Assembly (NCBI GenBank): GCA_004793585.1
Contig: SRZB01000010.1
Location: 1-64,000, forward strand
Length of the DNA: 64,000 nt
Origin: Hominisplanchenecus murintestinalis
Lineage (GTDB): Bacteria; Bacillota; Clostridia; Lachnospirales; Lachnospiraceae
Reading direction: 5' to 3'
Shown one piece after another: positions 46,674-55,384 of this stretch (position 1 is the stretch's first letter; each line of letters begins with the position of its first letter). The position numbers and the translations under genes were made by a program. Below the pieces are notes generated by a model. It ran no database searches. It worked only from the letters and a program-made list of their open reading frames with translations, and was not told the origin of the DNA.

Positions 46674-48225
46674 CAGATACATAGCTGGGTACATGAGAAT
46701 ATCTGATGATGATGAAGATTTGGGAGAAGGAAAAAAGGAAAGCAACAGCATTGAAAATCAAAGGAAATTAATTGAATCTTATGTAGAAAAACACGAGGAA
46801 CTATCCATACATCTGCTGAAAGAATTTGCAGACGACGGCGTTTCCGGGGTGAGCTTCAACCGTCCCGGAGTACAGATGCTTTTAAAAGAGATAAGGGAAA
46901 ACAGGATTCAATGTGTTGTCGTGAAAGATCTGTCCAGATTTGGAAGAAATTATATCGAAACAGGGGACTATATCGAGCAGATTTTTCCGTTCCTGGGAGT
47001 CCGGTTTATTTCCATTGTTGACAATTTTGACAGTTTCAAAAATCCTGCCGGGATTGAGATAGGGCTTAAAAATCTTATACATGATTTATATAGCCGGGAT
47101 CTATCGAAAAAAATAAAATCTACAAAAGAATTGATGCAGAAACAAGGTGATTATAGTGGAGGCGGTGTTCCATTTGGCTATATAAGGGGTAATGGAAACA
47201 GCAAAAAAACAGATTTTATCCCTGATCCAGAGGCCGCACAGGTTGTAAGACAGATTTTCACTCTTGCCGTGGATGGAAACACAACGACTAAGATTGCGGA
47301 TATACTAAATGAAAGAGACATACCTACGCCGGGGGCATATAAAAGAAAACATGAAAAAATTCGATACCAGATGAAAAATGATAAGAGAAATCTATGGACT
47401 TCATCCCAGATTGCTCTTATTATTCAAAACGAAGTTTATATAGGGACATTTGTGAGTCATAAATTATTCACGGTTAAGCCGGGAGTTGTAAAAAAGGTAC
47501 ATGAATCTGAATATGTGAAATTAGAAAACCATCATGAAAAATTAATTGAAAAGGATGTATTTCAAAAAGCTCAAAAAGCAATCTCTACAAGAAAAAAACG
47601 GAAAGGCCGTAAGGAAAACAAAAATCCTTCCCCATTAAGGGGGAAAATAAAATGCGGATGCTGTGGATACGGAATGTGCTTTAAAGCATCCATAAAGAAG
47701 CCGTACTATTATTGCAGGATGGGAGATAGCTGCGGCTCACATATACGAATCGAATCTGAGCTGTTGGAACATATTGTCTGGGATATACTGCAGAAGATGA
47801 TAGTGGTATGCTGTGAGAAAGAAAAAGCGATGCAGGGTGAGCGGATAGAGATACTGTCAGCCATTTCAGGTATACAAGAAAAAAAACGTATTTTAGAGAT
47901 AAAGACAAAACATTGCAGAATTAGCCGTTTAGAGCTATACCATCAATGGAAAGATGGAAAAATCACGAAAGAGGAATACATTAAGGGGAAGGAGGAAAGG
48001 AATTCAGAAGAGTCAGAATATCAGAAAGAATTGGAACAGTTAAGCCGATGTTTGTCTGATAGAGTTTCTGTCCAAAAGCAGATGGAACAAAAGAGTGGAT
48101 TGACGATGCTTGCAGGAGTACAGAACTTGACAAAAGAACTGGCAGACGAACTGATTGAACGGATTGAGGTGTATGATGACGGCAGGGTTGAAATAAAATG
48201 GAAGATAAAAGACATTATGGAATAG
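46657..48225 (+). CDS. Large serine recombinase 3
   Basis: 522 residues from GTG 46657, overlapping recombinase 2 by 17 nt. The catalytic Ser is in GYMRISDDDE, with LSRFGRNYIETG. The recombinase domain has VPFGYIRGN and IADILNERDIPTP, the zinc ribbon CGCCGYGMCF with YYYCRMGDSC, then a coiled coil. All three copies keep catalytic Ser and Arg residues. It is the last gene fully inside the element; the attachment junction is expected within the next ~100 bp. Confidence 0.93.
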   Translation: MESVDDRYIAGYMRISDDDEDLGEGKKESNSIENQRKLIESYVEKHEELSIHLLKEFADDGVSGVSFNRPGVQMLLKEIRENRIQCVVVKDLSRFGRNYIETGDYIEQIFPFLGVRFISIVDNFDSFKNPAGIEIGLKNLIHDLYSRDLSKKIKSTKELMQKQGDYSGGGVPFGYIRGNGNSKKTDFIPDPEAAQVVRQIFTLAVDGNTTTKIADILNERDIPTPGAYKRKHEKIRYQMKNDKRNLWTSSQIALIIQNEVYIGTFVSHKLFTVKPGVVKKVHESEYVKLENHHEKLIEKDVFQKAQKAISTRKKRKGRKENKNPSPLRGKIKCGCCGYGMCFKASIKKPYYYCRMGDSCGSHIRIESELLEHIVWDILQKMIVVCCEKEKAMQGERIEILSAISGIQEKKRILEIKTKHCRISRLELYHQWKDGKITKEEYIKGKEERNSEESEYQKELEQLSRCLSDRVSVQKQMEQKSGLTMLAGVQNLTKELADELIERIEVYDDGRVEIKWKIKDIME

Positions 48226-48401
48226 CAGATGGCAAAAAAGATAAGGAATTTTTTAGTCTTAACTTGACACAACCGTACCGGAGCCAGTATGGAAGTGCGA
48301 ATCCTACTGCGGTGGTAGGACCGGCGATTGCGGCTACGGCGGTGAGTACGCTGGCGGCGGTGGCGTTTTGTAAGGTGATGAGTAAGAAGCGGAGGGCGTA
48401 G
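48198..48401 (+). CDS. Hybrid small open frame across the element junction
   Basis: A 67-codon frame that starts inside recombinase 3 and runs past the probable junction. The first part follows AT-rich element sequence. The second half, from QYGSANPTAVVGPAIAATAV to a basic KVMSKKRRA end, is GC-rich, hydrophobic and protein-like. It is probably the 3' end of a chromosomal target gene fused by integration. I do not recognise the chromosomal protein. Expression in the hybrid form is doubtful. Confidence 0.4.
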   Translation: MEDKRHYGIADGKKDKEFFSLNLTQPYRSQYGSANPTAVVGPAIAATAVSTLAAVAFCKVMSKKRRA

Positions 48402-48431
48402 GCTCTCCGTTTTTGTTATCCAATAAAGGCA

Positions 48432-48460
48432 TTGACATTAAGTGACAGAAATAATATAAT
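48432..48460 (+). promoter_or_regulatory. Consensus promoter of the recombinase-like gene
   Basis: TTGACA (48432-48437), 17-nt spacer, TATAAT (48455-48460): perfect matches at both boxes. It lies 48 nt upstream of the next start and outside the inferred element end. Confidence 0.8.
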
Positions 48461-48508
48461 AAAATTTATATTTCAACTGTATTTTTACAATAGAGAGGGT
48501 AATTTTAT

Positions 48509-49534
48509 ATGGATATAATGCTTATGTTTAGGGATGATTATTTTAATAAACGTAGGGAGTTGCTTAATAAAAATCATGTTTATCGTAACCACATTAAGAA
48601 ATTTATTGATTATCTATGCTTGCCAGAAGTAAAACTATCCGATATGCCTACTCGCATTAATAAAGATGTGGTTGAGGCGTGTATTAAATATTATCACGAT
48701 AAAGGTGAGCTTAATTCCAGATCAACAATGGAATCACATTTAGAATCAGTGAAAAGTTTCTATGATTATTTGAGTGAGTCTGGCAAAGCATCTGATATTT
48801 TTTCAGATTACAGTTATAGTAAATTTAAGGATGATATCGTTGAAAAATATAGCTTGTTAGAACCTGTTGAAAGAGGAATCTATAATTGCGAGGATATTAA
48901 AACTATTTTAATTAATTTAGATAAAAGTATTGATAATTTTCAGGGAGAATCTGCTGGAATCCGGGAGGAAGAAAGACATTTGCAGAGAATTATATTAAGG
49001 TTATTTATAAAAATAACTTTAATTGCTCCGGCAAAAAGAAGTGTGATTACAAATATAAAAAAATCGGATATTAAAGAAGAATTAAAAAAATTATCCATAA
49101 ATGGCATAGATATCAATATACCATGTGGTTTGTCCAGGGATTTATGTGCAGCGTTAAAATATGCAGAATCTAAAAACAAAGAACCCATAGAAGAGAAAGA
49201 TACTATTTTTGAATATTTATATAGATATAAGGGGAAATTTCGAGTGGAAAGTCTGAATGCATGGTTCTATAATATTGCTCAGGATTTTGGAGTCCTGGAA
49301 AATGAGCGTAAAGATAAAAAAACATTAGCTGTGGAGCCAATTAAAAATATGGTAATACAAATGATGGTTGATAATATGATTAATCCTGTATTTATATCAA
49401 AAATTGCAGGTCTTACTCTTTCTATGATAGAAGCAACATATTATCCTAAAGATTGGAATGTGAAATGTGAAGAAGATATAAATAAGTGTGTCAATAAGAG
49501 TATTGCACAGAATGATTATTACTGTTATGTATAA
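48509..49534 (+). CDS. Tyrosine-recombinase-like protein with altered catalytic residues
   Basis: A 341-residue protein. The N-terminal part resembles a SAM-like core-binding domain (NHVYRNHIKKFIDYL; STMESHLESVKSFYDYLSES). The C-terminal part has the layout of the recombinase fold ending in ISKIAGLTLSMIEATYY, similar to the last helix and Tyr of integrases. However, the HxxR motif is replaced by IKNM, and no clear first catalytic Arg is visible. It is probably not an active recombinase; a DNA-binding or structural role is possible. It has its own strong promoter. Confidence 0.6.
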   Translation: MDIMLMFRDDYFNKRRELLNKNHVYRNHIKKFIDYLCLPEVKLSDMPTRINKDVVEACIKYYHDKGELNSRSTMESHLESVKSFYDYLSESGKASDIFSDYSYSKFKDDIVEKYSLLEPVERGIYNCEDIKTILINLDKSIDNFQGESAGIREEERHLQRIILRLFIKITLIAPAKRSVITNIKKSDIKEELKKLSINGIDINIPCGLSRDLCAALKYAESKNKEPIEEKDTIFEYLYRYKGKFRVESLNAWFYNIAQDFGVLENERKDKKTLAVEPIKNMVIQMMVDNMINPVFISKIAGLTLSMIEATYYPKDWNVKCEEDINKCVNKSIAQNDYYCYV

Positions 49535-49566
49535 AAGAGATTTTAAAGAACAGGGAGTGTGCAGGT

Positions 49567-51165
49567 ATGGGAATCTATTTAAATCCAGGGAATGAACAGT
49601 TTACGATTTCTGTTAATTCTGAGTTATACGTAGATAAAACGGAACTTATAAAATATACGAATAGTCGTATAGGAAAAGACAGACCATTAATCTGTTCCAG
49701 CAGACCAAGAAGATTTGGGAAAACAATGGCAGTAACAATGCTTACGGCATATTACAGTAAAGGATGTCACTCTGAAAAGTTATTTGAGGGACTTAGGATA
49801 AGCCAAAATGAGTTTTTCAAAACGTATTTAAATAAATATAATGTAATTTTTTTAGATATTCAGTGGATGTATGGAAATGCGCTTGAGGAAATGAAAAGAA
49901 ATTCTTTTATTAAAATAGTGAGTTATATTCAGGAGCAGGTGATTGCCGAGTTAAAAATAGAATATCCGGAATGCGTTCAGGATACGGATATTTCATTACC
50001 GTCCGTGTTGGCAAAGATTAATGCTTTGACAAAAGAACAGTTTATCATCATCATTGATGAGTGGGATTGTCTGTTCCGGGAAGATAAAAATAACGAAAAA
50101 CTTCAAAAGGAATATATCAACTTGCTTAGGGGATTGTTTAAAGGGGCTCCGTCAGGAGCGTTTCTAAAACTGGCGTATATCACGGGAATTTTGCCAATTA
50201 AAAAATATGGCACACAATCAGCATTAAATAATTTTAGAGAACATACAATGGTCAGTCCCAGGCATATGGCAGAGTATGTTGGTTTTACAGAAACGGAAGT
50301 AAAGACTCTTTGCAAAGAATATAATATGTCGTTTAAAAAAATGCAGAAATGGTATGATGGGTATTTTTTTGAAAAAATAGGACATGTTTACAGTCCCAAT
50401 TCCGTAATTGAGGCGATAGACAGTAGAGAGTTTGGAAATTACTGGTCAGGGACAGAAACTTATGAGTCTTTGATGACGTATATTGCAATGGACTTTGATG
50501 GATTGAGACAAATAATCGTAGATATGCTGGGAGGTTTACGATGTAGGATTGATGTGGAATCTTTTCAAAATGACATAACTTCGTTCAATTCTGCGGATGA
50601 TGTGATTACATTGCTGATTCATATGGGGTATTTGGCTTATGATGACAAAATGAAAGAAGTTTTTATTCCAAATGAGGAAGTTAGAAGTGCTTTTCTTCGT
50701 GCTATTAAAAATGATGGATGGGATGAAGTGATAAAAGCAATTCATGCATCCGAGGCATTGCTTAGAGCAACTTTGGCTATGGATGAAAGAGCTGTGGAGC
50801 AGATGATACAGGAAGTTCATATGCAAAATTCTTCCAGCCTTGTTTATAATAATGAAATTTCATTAAGCAGTGTAATTGCTGTGGCATATTACAGTGCATG
50901 CAAAGATTATACTCTTATAAGAGAAATGCCGGCAGGTAATGGATTTGCGGATATGGTTTTTTTGCCAAAACGTACTTCTTTGAATCCGGCTTTGATTTTG
51001 GAACTAAAATGGGATGCGACTGCTGAGGGGGCGATAAGACAGATTAAGAGTAAGGAATATGTGTCAGCGCTTAAGGAGTACAAAGGAAATATTTTGCTTG
51101 TTGGAATTAACTATGAAAAGAAAAATAAGAAACATCAATGCAGAATAGAAAAATATGAAATATGA
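49567..51165 (+). CDS. AAA-ATPase/PD-(D/E)XK nuclease-like protein
   Basis: A 532-residue protein of a family common in gut anaerobes (AAA_ATPase-like plus PDDEXK_9). The N-terminus is VDKTELIKYTNSRIGKDRP, then a Walker A variant SSRPRRFGKTMAVTML and Walker B IIIIDEWDCLF. The C-terminal nuclease-like domain contains GFADMVFLPKRT and ALILELKWDATAEGAIRQI, with the D...ExK residues. The function is uncertain; roles in DNA handling or defence have been proposed for relatives. It follows the previous gene by 32 nt and may be co-transcribed. Confidence 0.85.
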   Translation: MGIYLNPGNEQFTISVNSELYVDKTELIKYTNSRIGKDRPLICSSRPRRFGKTMAVTMLTAYYSKGCHSEKLFEGLRISQNEFFKTYLNKYNVIFLDIQWMYGNALEEMKRNSFIKIVSYIQEQVIAELKIEYPECVQDTDISLPSVLAKINALTKEQFIIIIDEWDCLFREDKNNEKLQKEYINLLRGLFKGAPSGAFLKLAYITGILPIKKYGTQSALNNFREHTMVSPRHMAEYVGFTETEVKTLCKEYNMSFKKMQKWYDGYFFEKIGHVYSPNSVIEAIDSREFGNYWSGTETYESLMTYIAMDFDGLRQIIVDMLGGLRCRIDVESFQNDITSFNSADDVITLLIHMGYLAYDDKMKEVFIPNEEVRSAFLRAIKNDGWDEVIKAIHASEALLRATLAMDERAVEQMIQEVHMQNSSSLVYNNEISLSSVIAVAYYSACKDYTLIREMPAGNGFADMVFLPKRTSLNPALILELKWDATAEGAIRQIKSKEYVSALKEYKGNILLVGINYEKKNKKHQCRIEKYEI

Positions 51166-51209
51166 TTTTTCGTGTATAATACATGTTAGTGTACGCAGGA
51201 GGAACGTGA

Positions 51210-51695
51210 ATGAGGGATGAGAGTGAGATAAACCGCGCGGTTGAGGAGTACGCGGACATGGTGCGGCGTGTTTGTTTTTATCATTTGAAAAACCGGGAAG
51301 ATACGGAGGATGTGTTTCAAAATGTGTTTTTAAAGTATATGCTGTGTGATAAACCATTTAAGGACAGAGAGCATGAAAAGGCATGGCTGCTCCGGGTAGC
51401 GATTAATGCCTGTAAAGATTACGTGAAAAGTTTTTTCCGGAGGAATGCCATCCCTCTGGAGACGTTAAGGGAAATGGAAGCCGGGGGGATGGAGGAACAC
51501 AGGGAAGTCCTGGAAGCAGTGCTTGCCTTGCCGGGTAAATATAAGGATGTGATTTATCTGCATTATTATGAGGGATATTCGGCATCTGAGATAGGAAGGA
51601 TTCTTGGAAAAAAGGAGAATACGGTGTATTCCTTGCTGTCAAGAGGACGGGGAATGTTGAAGGAAGAGCTGGGAGGTGAAAGAATCCATGAATAA
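51210..51695 (+). CDS. ECF-type RNA polymerase sigma factor
   Basis: A 161-residue ECF sigma factor. Region 2 includes YADMVRRVCFYHLKNREDTE and DVFQNVFLKYML, and region 4 ALPGKYKDVIYLHYYEGYSA with SEIGRILGKKENTVYSLLSR. GGAGG lies before the ATG. It overlaps the downstream anti-sigma gene by 8 nt, so the two are made together. It probably directs its own operon and envelope-related genes when released; the promoter just upstream should be autoregulated. Confidence 0.92.
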   Translation: MRDESEINRAVEEYADMVRRVCFYHLKNREDTEDVFQNVFLKYMLCDKPFKDREHEKAWLLRVAINACKDYVKSFFRRNAIPLETLREMEAGGMEEHREVLEAVLALPGKYKDVIYLHYYEGYSASEIGRILGKKENTVYSLLSRGRGMLKEELGGERIHE

Positions 51696-52581
51696 AATAC
51701 GAGATGCATTTGAAGGTATTCACGCAGATACACAGATGAAAGAAACAACAAAGCAGTTTTTAGCGGAAAAATACGAAGAGAGGCAGAAGAAGTTTTTTCG
51801 TCCGGTATTTAAGAGAGCGATGCCAGTTGTTTGTGTATTGTTGCTTTTTTTGATAGGAGTGGGAGGATATTCGTGGATTCAGGCTCCGGCTGCTTATGTG
51901 AGTATTGATATTAATCCATCGATAGAGCTTGTACTGAATCGTTTTGATAAAGTATTATCTGCTGTGGCATACAACGCAGAAGGAGAGGAAATCCTGGAGT
52001 CTTTGTCTCTGAAAGGGAAGAAATATACCGCTGCGATTGATGCAATCATGGAAAACGGATGTATGAAAGGATATTTGACGGAAAAATCTGAACTGGTTTT
52101 TACTATAGCAGCGGATGACGATAAGGGGAATGAATTAAAAGCAGGGGTGGAATATTGCTCCAGCCATATGGGACATGCCAGCGAGAGTATTTATGTGGAT
52201 AAGGAGATAGTCTCTGAGGCGCATGATCATGGATGTTCACTGGGAAAATATTATGCATATCTACAGTTATCGCAATATGATGATTCTGTAACCGTGGATG
52301 ACTGCAGAAACATGAGCATATCAAAAATACATGGCATGATTAAAAGGCATATGCATGGCGGCGGGCATTCCTGGAAGGGATACGAAGAGACAGGAGACGA
52401 TGGGCAGGAAACGGAGTGCAGGCAGATGAGGGACGGTGAACAGGAAACGGAATGCAGCCAGGATGAAAGATATAACAGGGAAACGGGATATGTAAGTCCT
52501 GAAGAGGATGATTGGCAGTCGGGTGATATGCATATGCAAAGAGGACACAGAAATCGGCATAGAGAACATTCCGAACATTAA
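51688..52581 (+). CDS. RsgI-like anti-sigma factor
   Basis: 297 residues from ATG 51688, which follows GGGAGGTG inside the sigma gene. The N-terminal ~47 residues are cytoplasmic and probably bind the sigma factor. One membrane segment follows (VVCVLLLFLIGVGGYSWI). Outside is an RsgI-like domain (YVSIDINPSIELVLNRFDKV). The C-terminus is low complexity, rich in His, Met and acidic residues (HMHGGGHSW; DMHMQRGHRNRHREHSEH). The His/Met-rich tail may bind metal. Classic clostridial RsgI proteins sense polysaccharide through binding modules; none is visible here. Confidence 0.85.
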   Translation: MNKIRDAFEGIHADTQMKETTKQFLAEKYEERQKKFFRPVFKRAMPVVCVLLLFLIGVGGYSWIQAPAAYVSIDINPSIELVLNRFDKVLSAVAYNAEGEEILESLSLKGKKYTAAIDAIMENGCMKGYLTEKSELVFTIAADDDKGNELKAGVEYCSSHMGHASESIYVDKEIVSEAHDHGCSLGKYYAYLQLSQYDDSVTVDDCRNMSISKIHGMIKRHMHGGGHSWKGYEETGDDGQETECRQMRDGEQETECSQDERYNRETGYVSPEEDDWQSGDMHMQRGHRNRHREHSEH

Positions 52582-52586
52582 AGAAA

Positions 52587-52624
52587 GAGCAGGCCCCTCA
52601 TTTTTGTGAGGGACCTGCTCTTTT
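52587..52624. terminator. Bidirectional terminator
   Basis: A stem GAGCAGG-C-CCCTCA / TGAGGG-A-CCTGCTC with a short T-rich loop and a T-run after it, between the anti-sigma gene and the convergent secreted-protein gene. Confidence 0.8.
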
Positions 52625-52961
52625 AACGATGGTGGTTCGAATGATGCTTCTTCAAAGAATGTCTTTTGCCGTTATAGTGGGTTGTTTTGTGCTTTTTACA
52701 ATAATTTTTGCAGCTTTTTTTGGTTTTGTGGAAAGTTTCATGGTAAGAACAATAGGTTCTTTTTGTCTTGGCGCGGGAAGTATTTGTGTTACGGTAACTG
52801 CTTCCATCGCAGTAGCCATTTTCATTATAGTAACCGCTTCCATCACAGTAGCTGGTCCTATGGCAGTTTCCATGTCCATGAGCCATGACAGGCATGGATA
52901 AATTAGCTGTCAGCAGCAGGGCGGCCATAATTCCTGCGCCGGCTTTTTTAAAAATCTTCAT
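52623..52961 (-). CDS. Small secreted His/Cys-rich protein
   Basis: 112 residues from ATG 52961 (AGGAGG 8 nt upstream; an in-frame TTG at 52967 is less likely). The signal peptide covers about residues 1-28 and ends after MPVMA. The mature protein is rich in His, Cys, Tyr and Lys (HGHGNCHRTSYCDG; CSYHETFHKTKKSC; CKKHKTTHY) and contains two YCDGS-x units. The CxxH and CxxxC spacing suggests metal binding or disulfides. It is convergent with the anti-sigma gene, whose tail is also His-rich, so a common metal or envelope theme is possible. I do not recognise a named family. Confidence 0.75.
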   Translation of the reverse strand: MKIFKKAGAGIMAALLLTANLSMPVMAHGHGNCHRTSYCDGSGYYNENGYCDGSSYRNTNTSRAKTKRTYCSYHETFHKTKKSCKNYCKKHKTTHYNGKRHSLKKHHSNHHR

Positions 52962-53070
52962 TTCCAATTCCTCCTATCTTGCTTGTTTCTATTTTAGCTT
53001 TTCAATAATAACACGATTCAGGGTATCAAAACCTTGCAAAGAAAATAAAAAAATACAGGATGTTTAACCG

Positions 53071-53340
53071 TTGACAAATCTCCGGGCGGTGTTATAATGA
53101 ATGAGAAAAGAGAAAACACGCTGAAGAGAAGAGTAAGATATGGAAGCATGCAGAGAGAGATGTATATGGTGGGAGCGTCTTATGCCGGAAATATCTGAAT
53201 ACCGCCTCTGAGTGGCCTTAATACGGTCCGGTGATACCGTTATCATCAGAAATAAGTGGTTTTGAAAGAAACAAGCAGGGTGGAACCGCGATGAAACATC
53301 GCCCCTTTTTGCATAGAGATGTGCAGAAAGGGGCTTTTAT
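53071..53340 (+). promoter_or_regulatory. Promoter and Thr-specific T-box riboswitch of thrS
   Basis: The promoter is TTGACA (53071-53076), a 16-nt spacer and TATAAT (53093-53098). The leader holds a likely specifier ACC (Thr) at 53201-53203 in GAATACC and the T-box AGGGTGGAACCGCG at 53277-53290. A terminator follows with arms GCCCCTTT and AAAGGGGC (53301-53340). Uncharged tRNA-Thr would favour the antiterminator and raise thrS expression. Confidence 0.93.
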
Positions 53341-53361
53341 ATTAAGAAGGAGGAAACGAAA

Positions 53362-55287
53362 ATGATTATCACACTGAAAAGCGGCGACAAAAAGGAGTAT
53401 TCTGAGAGTAAATCCGTATATGAAATTGCAGCAGATATCAGCGAAGGTTTGGCTCGTGCGGCATGTGCGGGCGAGGTGGATGGTGAAACCGTGGATTTAC
53501 GCACCATAATTGACAGGGATTGTGAGCTGAATATCCTGACAGTAAACGACCCTGAGGGATTGGCGGCGTACCGCCACACGGCTTCCCACATTATGGCGCA
53601 GGCAGTGAAACGTCTTTATCCGGATGCAAAGCTGGCAATCGGGCCGTCTATTGCAGATGGGTTTTATTATGATATGGACAGGGAAATTCCGTTTACGCCC
53701 CAGGATTTGGAAAAAATTGAAGCGGAGATGAAGAAGATTATTAAAGAGGCTCTGCCGATTGAGAGATTTACCAAACCGAGAGAGGAAGCTATCGCATTTA
53801 TGGAGGAACGTGCGGAGCCGTATAAGGTAGAGTTAATCAGGGATTTGCCCGAGGATGCGGAAATCAGCTTTTACAGCCAGGGAGAGTTTGTGGATCTCTG
53901 TGCAGGCCCTCATCTGATGAGTACAAAGCCGGTGAAAGCATTTAAGCTTACGAATCTGGCGGGCGCGTACTGGCGGGGAGATGAGCATAACAAAATGCTC
54001 ACACGTATCTATGGAACTGCATTTGGAAAGAAAGCGGAGATGGAAGAATACCTGACCATGCTGGAAGAAGCCAAAAAGCGTGATCACAGAAAACTGGGAA
54101 AAGAGCTGGGGCTGTTTATGATGAGCGAAGCAGGTCCGGGCTTCCCATTTTTCCTGCCGAAAGGAATGGAACTGAAAAATGTGCTGCTGGATTACTGGCA
54201 TGAGCTTCACCGCAGGAATGGATATCAGGAGATTTCTACTCCGATTATCCTGAACAGGAGTCTGTGGGAGACTTCGGGACACTGGGCGCATTATCAGGAA
54301 AATATGTATACTACGGTGATTGATGAGCAGGATTTTGCGGTTAAACCTATGAATTGTCCGGGAGGCATACTGGTATATCAGTCGGAGCCGCGTTCGTATC
54401 GTGACCTGCCTCTGCGTCTGGGGGAACTGGGAATGGTTCACAGGCATGAGAAATCAGGACAGCTCCACGGGTTGATGCGTGTGCGCTGTTTTACGCAGGA
54501 TGACGCACATATCTTTATGACTCCGGATCAGATTAAGGATGAGATTAAGGGTGTGGCAAGGTTGATTGACGAGGTTTATAGCCTGTTTGGATTTAAGTAT
54601 CATGTAGAGCTTTCTACCCGTCCCGAGGACAGCATGGGAAGCGATGAGGATTGGGAGATGGCTACAGATGCCTTGAGAGGCGCACTGGATGAGCTGGGAC
54701 TGGACTATGTGGTAAACGAAGGGGATGGGGCATTCTATGGTCCCAAGATTGATTTCCATCTTCAGGATTCTATTGGCCGGACCTGGCAGTGCGGAACGAT
54801 TCAGCTTGATTTCCAGCTTCCTCTGCGGTTTGATTTGGAATATATTGGGGCAGATGGGGAGAAGCACAGGCCGATTATGATTCATCGCGTGGCGTTTGGT
54901 TCAATTGAACGTTTTATCGGTATTCTGATTGAGCATTTTGCAGGGGCATTCCCTACATGGCTGTCCCCGGTACAGGTTCGTGTGCTTCCAATTTCTGAAA
55001 AATACATGGATTATGCGGGCAAAGTGCTGGATACGCTTAAGGAGTCGGGAATCCGTGCAGAAATGGACAGCAGAAGTGAGAAGATAGGCTATAAAATCCG
55101 TGAAGCACGTTTGGCAAAGATTCCTTATATGCTGGTAGTTGGCGCGAAGGAGGAAGAAGGAAATCTTGTTTCTGTAAGAAGCCGTTTTGCCGGAGATGAG
55201 GGACAGAAAGCCCTTGGATTGTTTATTGACGATATAAAAAAGGAAATATCAGGAAGACAAATACGCGAAGTAGAAGCAGCAGAATAA
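53362..55287 (+). CDS. thrS: Threonyl-tRNA synthetase
   Basis: A 641-residue class II synthetase. The N-terminal TGS domain is present, then the editing domain with HTASHIMAQAVKRLYP and the second motif ending in DLCAGPH. The catalytic core has the class II motifs (HWAHYQENMYTTVIDEQDFA; NCPGGILVYQS; RVRCFTQDDAHIF; ending GSIERFIGILIEHF). The anticodon-binding domain forms the C-terminus. It charges tRNA-Thr. GGAGG precedes the ATG, and a T-box leader controls it. Full length and undamaged. Confidence 0.97.
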   Translation: MIITLKSGDKKEYSESKSVYEIAADISEGLARAACAGEVDGETVDLRTIIDRDCELNILTVNDPEGLAAYRHTASHIMAQAVKRLYPDAKLAIGPSIADGFYYDMDREIPFTPQDLEKIEAEMKKIIKEALPIERFTKPREEAIAFMEERAEPYKVELIRDLPEDAEISFYSQGEFVDLCAGPHLMSTKPVKAFKLTNLAGAYWRGDEHNKMLTRIYGTAFGKKAEMEEYLTMLEEAKKRDHRKLGKELGLFMMSEAGPGFPFFLPKGMELKNVLLDYWHELHRRNGYQEISTPIILNRSLWETSGHWAHYQENMYTTVIDEQDFAVKPMNCPGGILVYQSEPRSYRDLPLRLGELGMVHRHEKSGQLHGLMRVRCFTQDDAHIFMTPDQIKDEIKGVARLIDEVYSLFGFKYHVELSTRPEDSMGSDEDWEMATDALRGALDELGLDYVVNEGDGAFYGPKIDFHLQDSIGRTWQCGTIQLDFQLPLRFDLEYIGADGEKHRPIMIHRVAFGSIERFIGILIEHFAGAFPTWLSPVQVRVLPISEKYMDYAGKVLDTLKESGIRAEMDSRSEKIGYKIREARLAKIPYMLVVGAKEEEGNLVSVRSRFAGDEGQKALGLFIDDIKKEISGRQIREVEAAE

Positions 55288-55384
55288 AACGCAGCTGTTT
55301 CCGTAGATTTTCTGAATAAAAATGTTGTCGTGGCAAATACTATAGTGTATTCGTTTAATATATGTAATGAAGGAGGCCATGACG

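Larger units (their letters stand above)
1..48260. mobile_element. Integrative and conjugative element, right-hand portion
   Basis: The stretch carries a conjugation ATPase end, sortase, cell-wall hydrolase, topoisomerase III, methylase-helicase, antirestriction protein, relaxase, MobC, Tn916 Orf7/Orf8-like regulators and three tandem serine recombinases. Together these form a clostridial ICE backbone. The left end lies outside the window. The right end is inferred to fall just after the third recombinase, where composition changes and ordinary chromosomal genes begin; the exact crossover dinucleotide cannot be read from one end. Nested inside are a group II intron, an IS91-family element, an Rpn-like gene and an AT-rich peptide biosynthesis locus, so the element is a mosaic. 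Confidence 0.85.
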
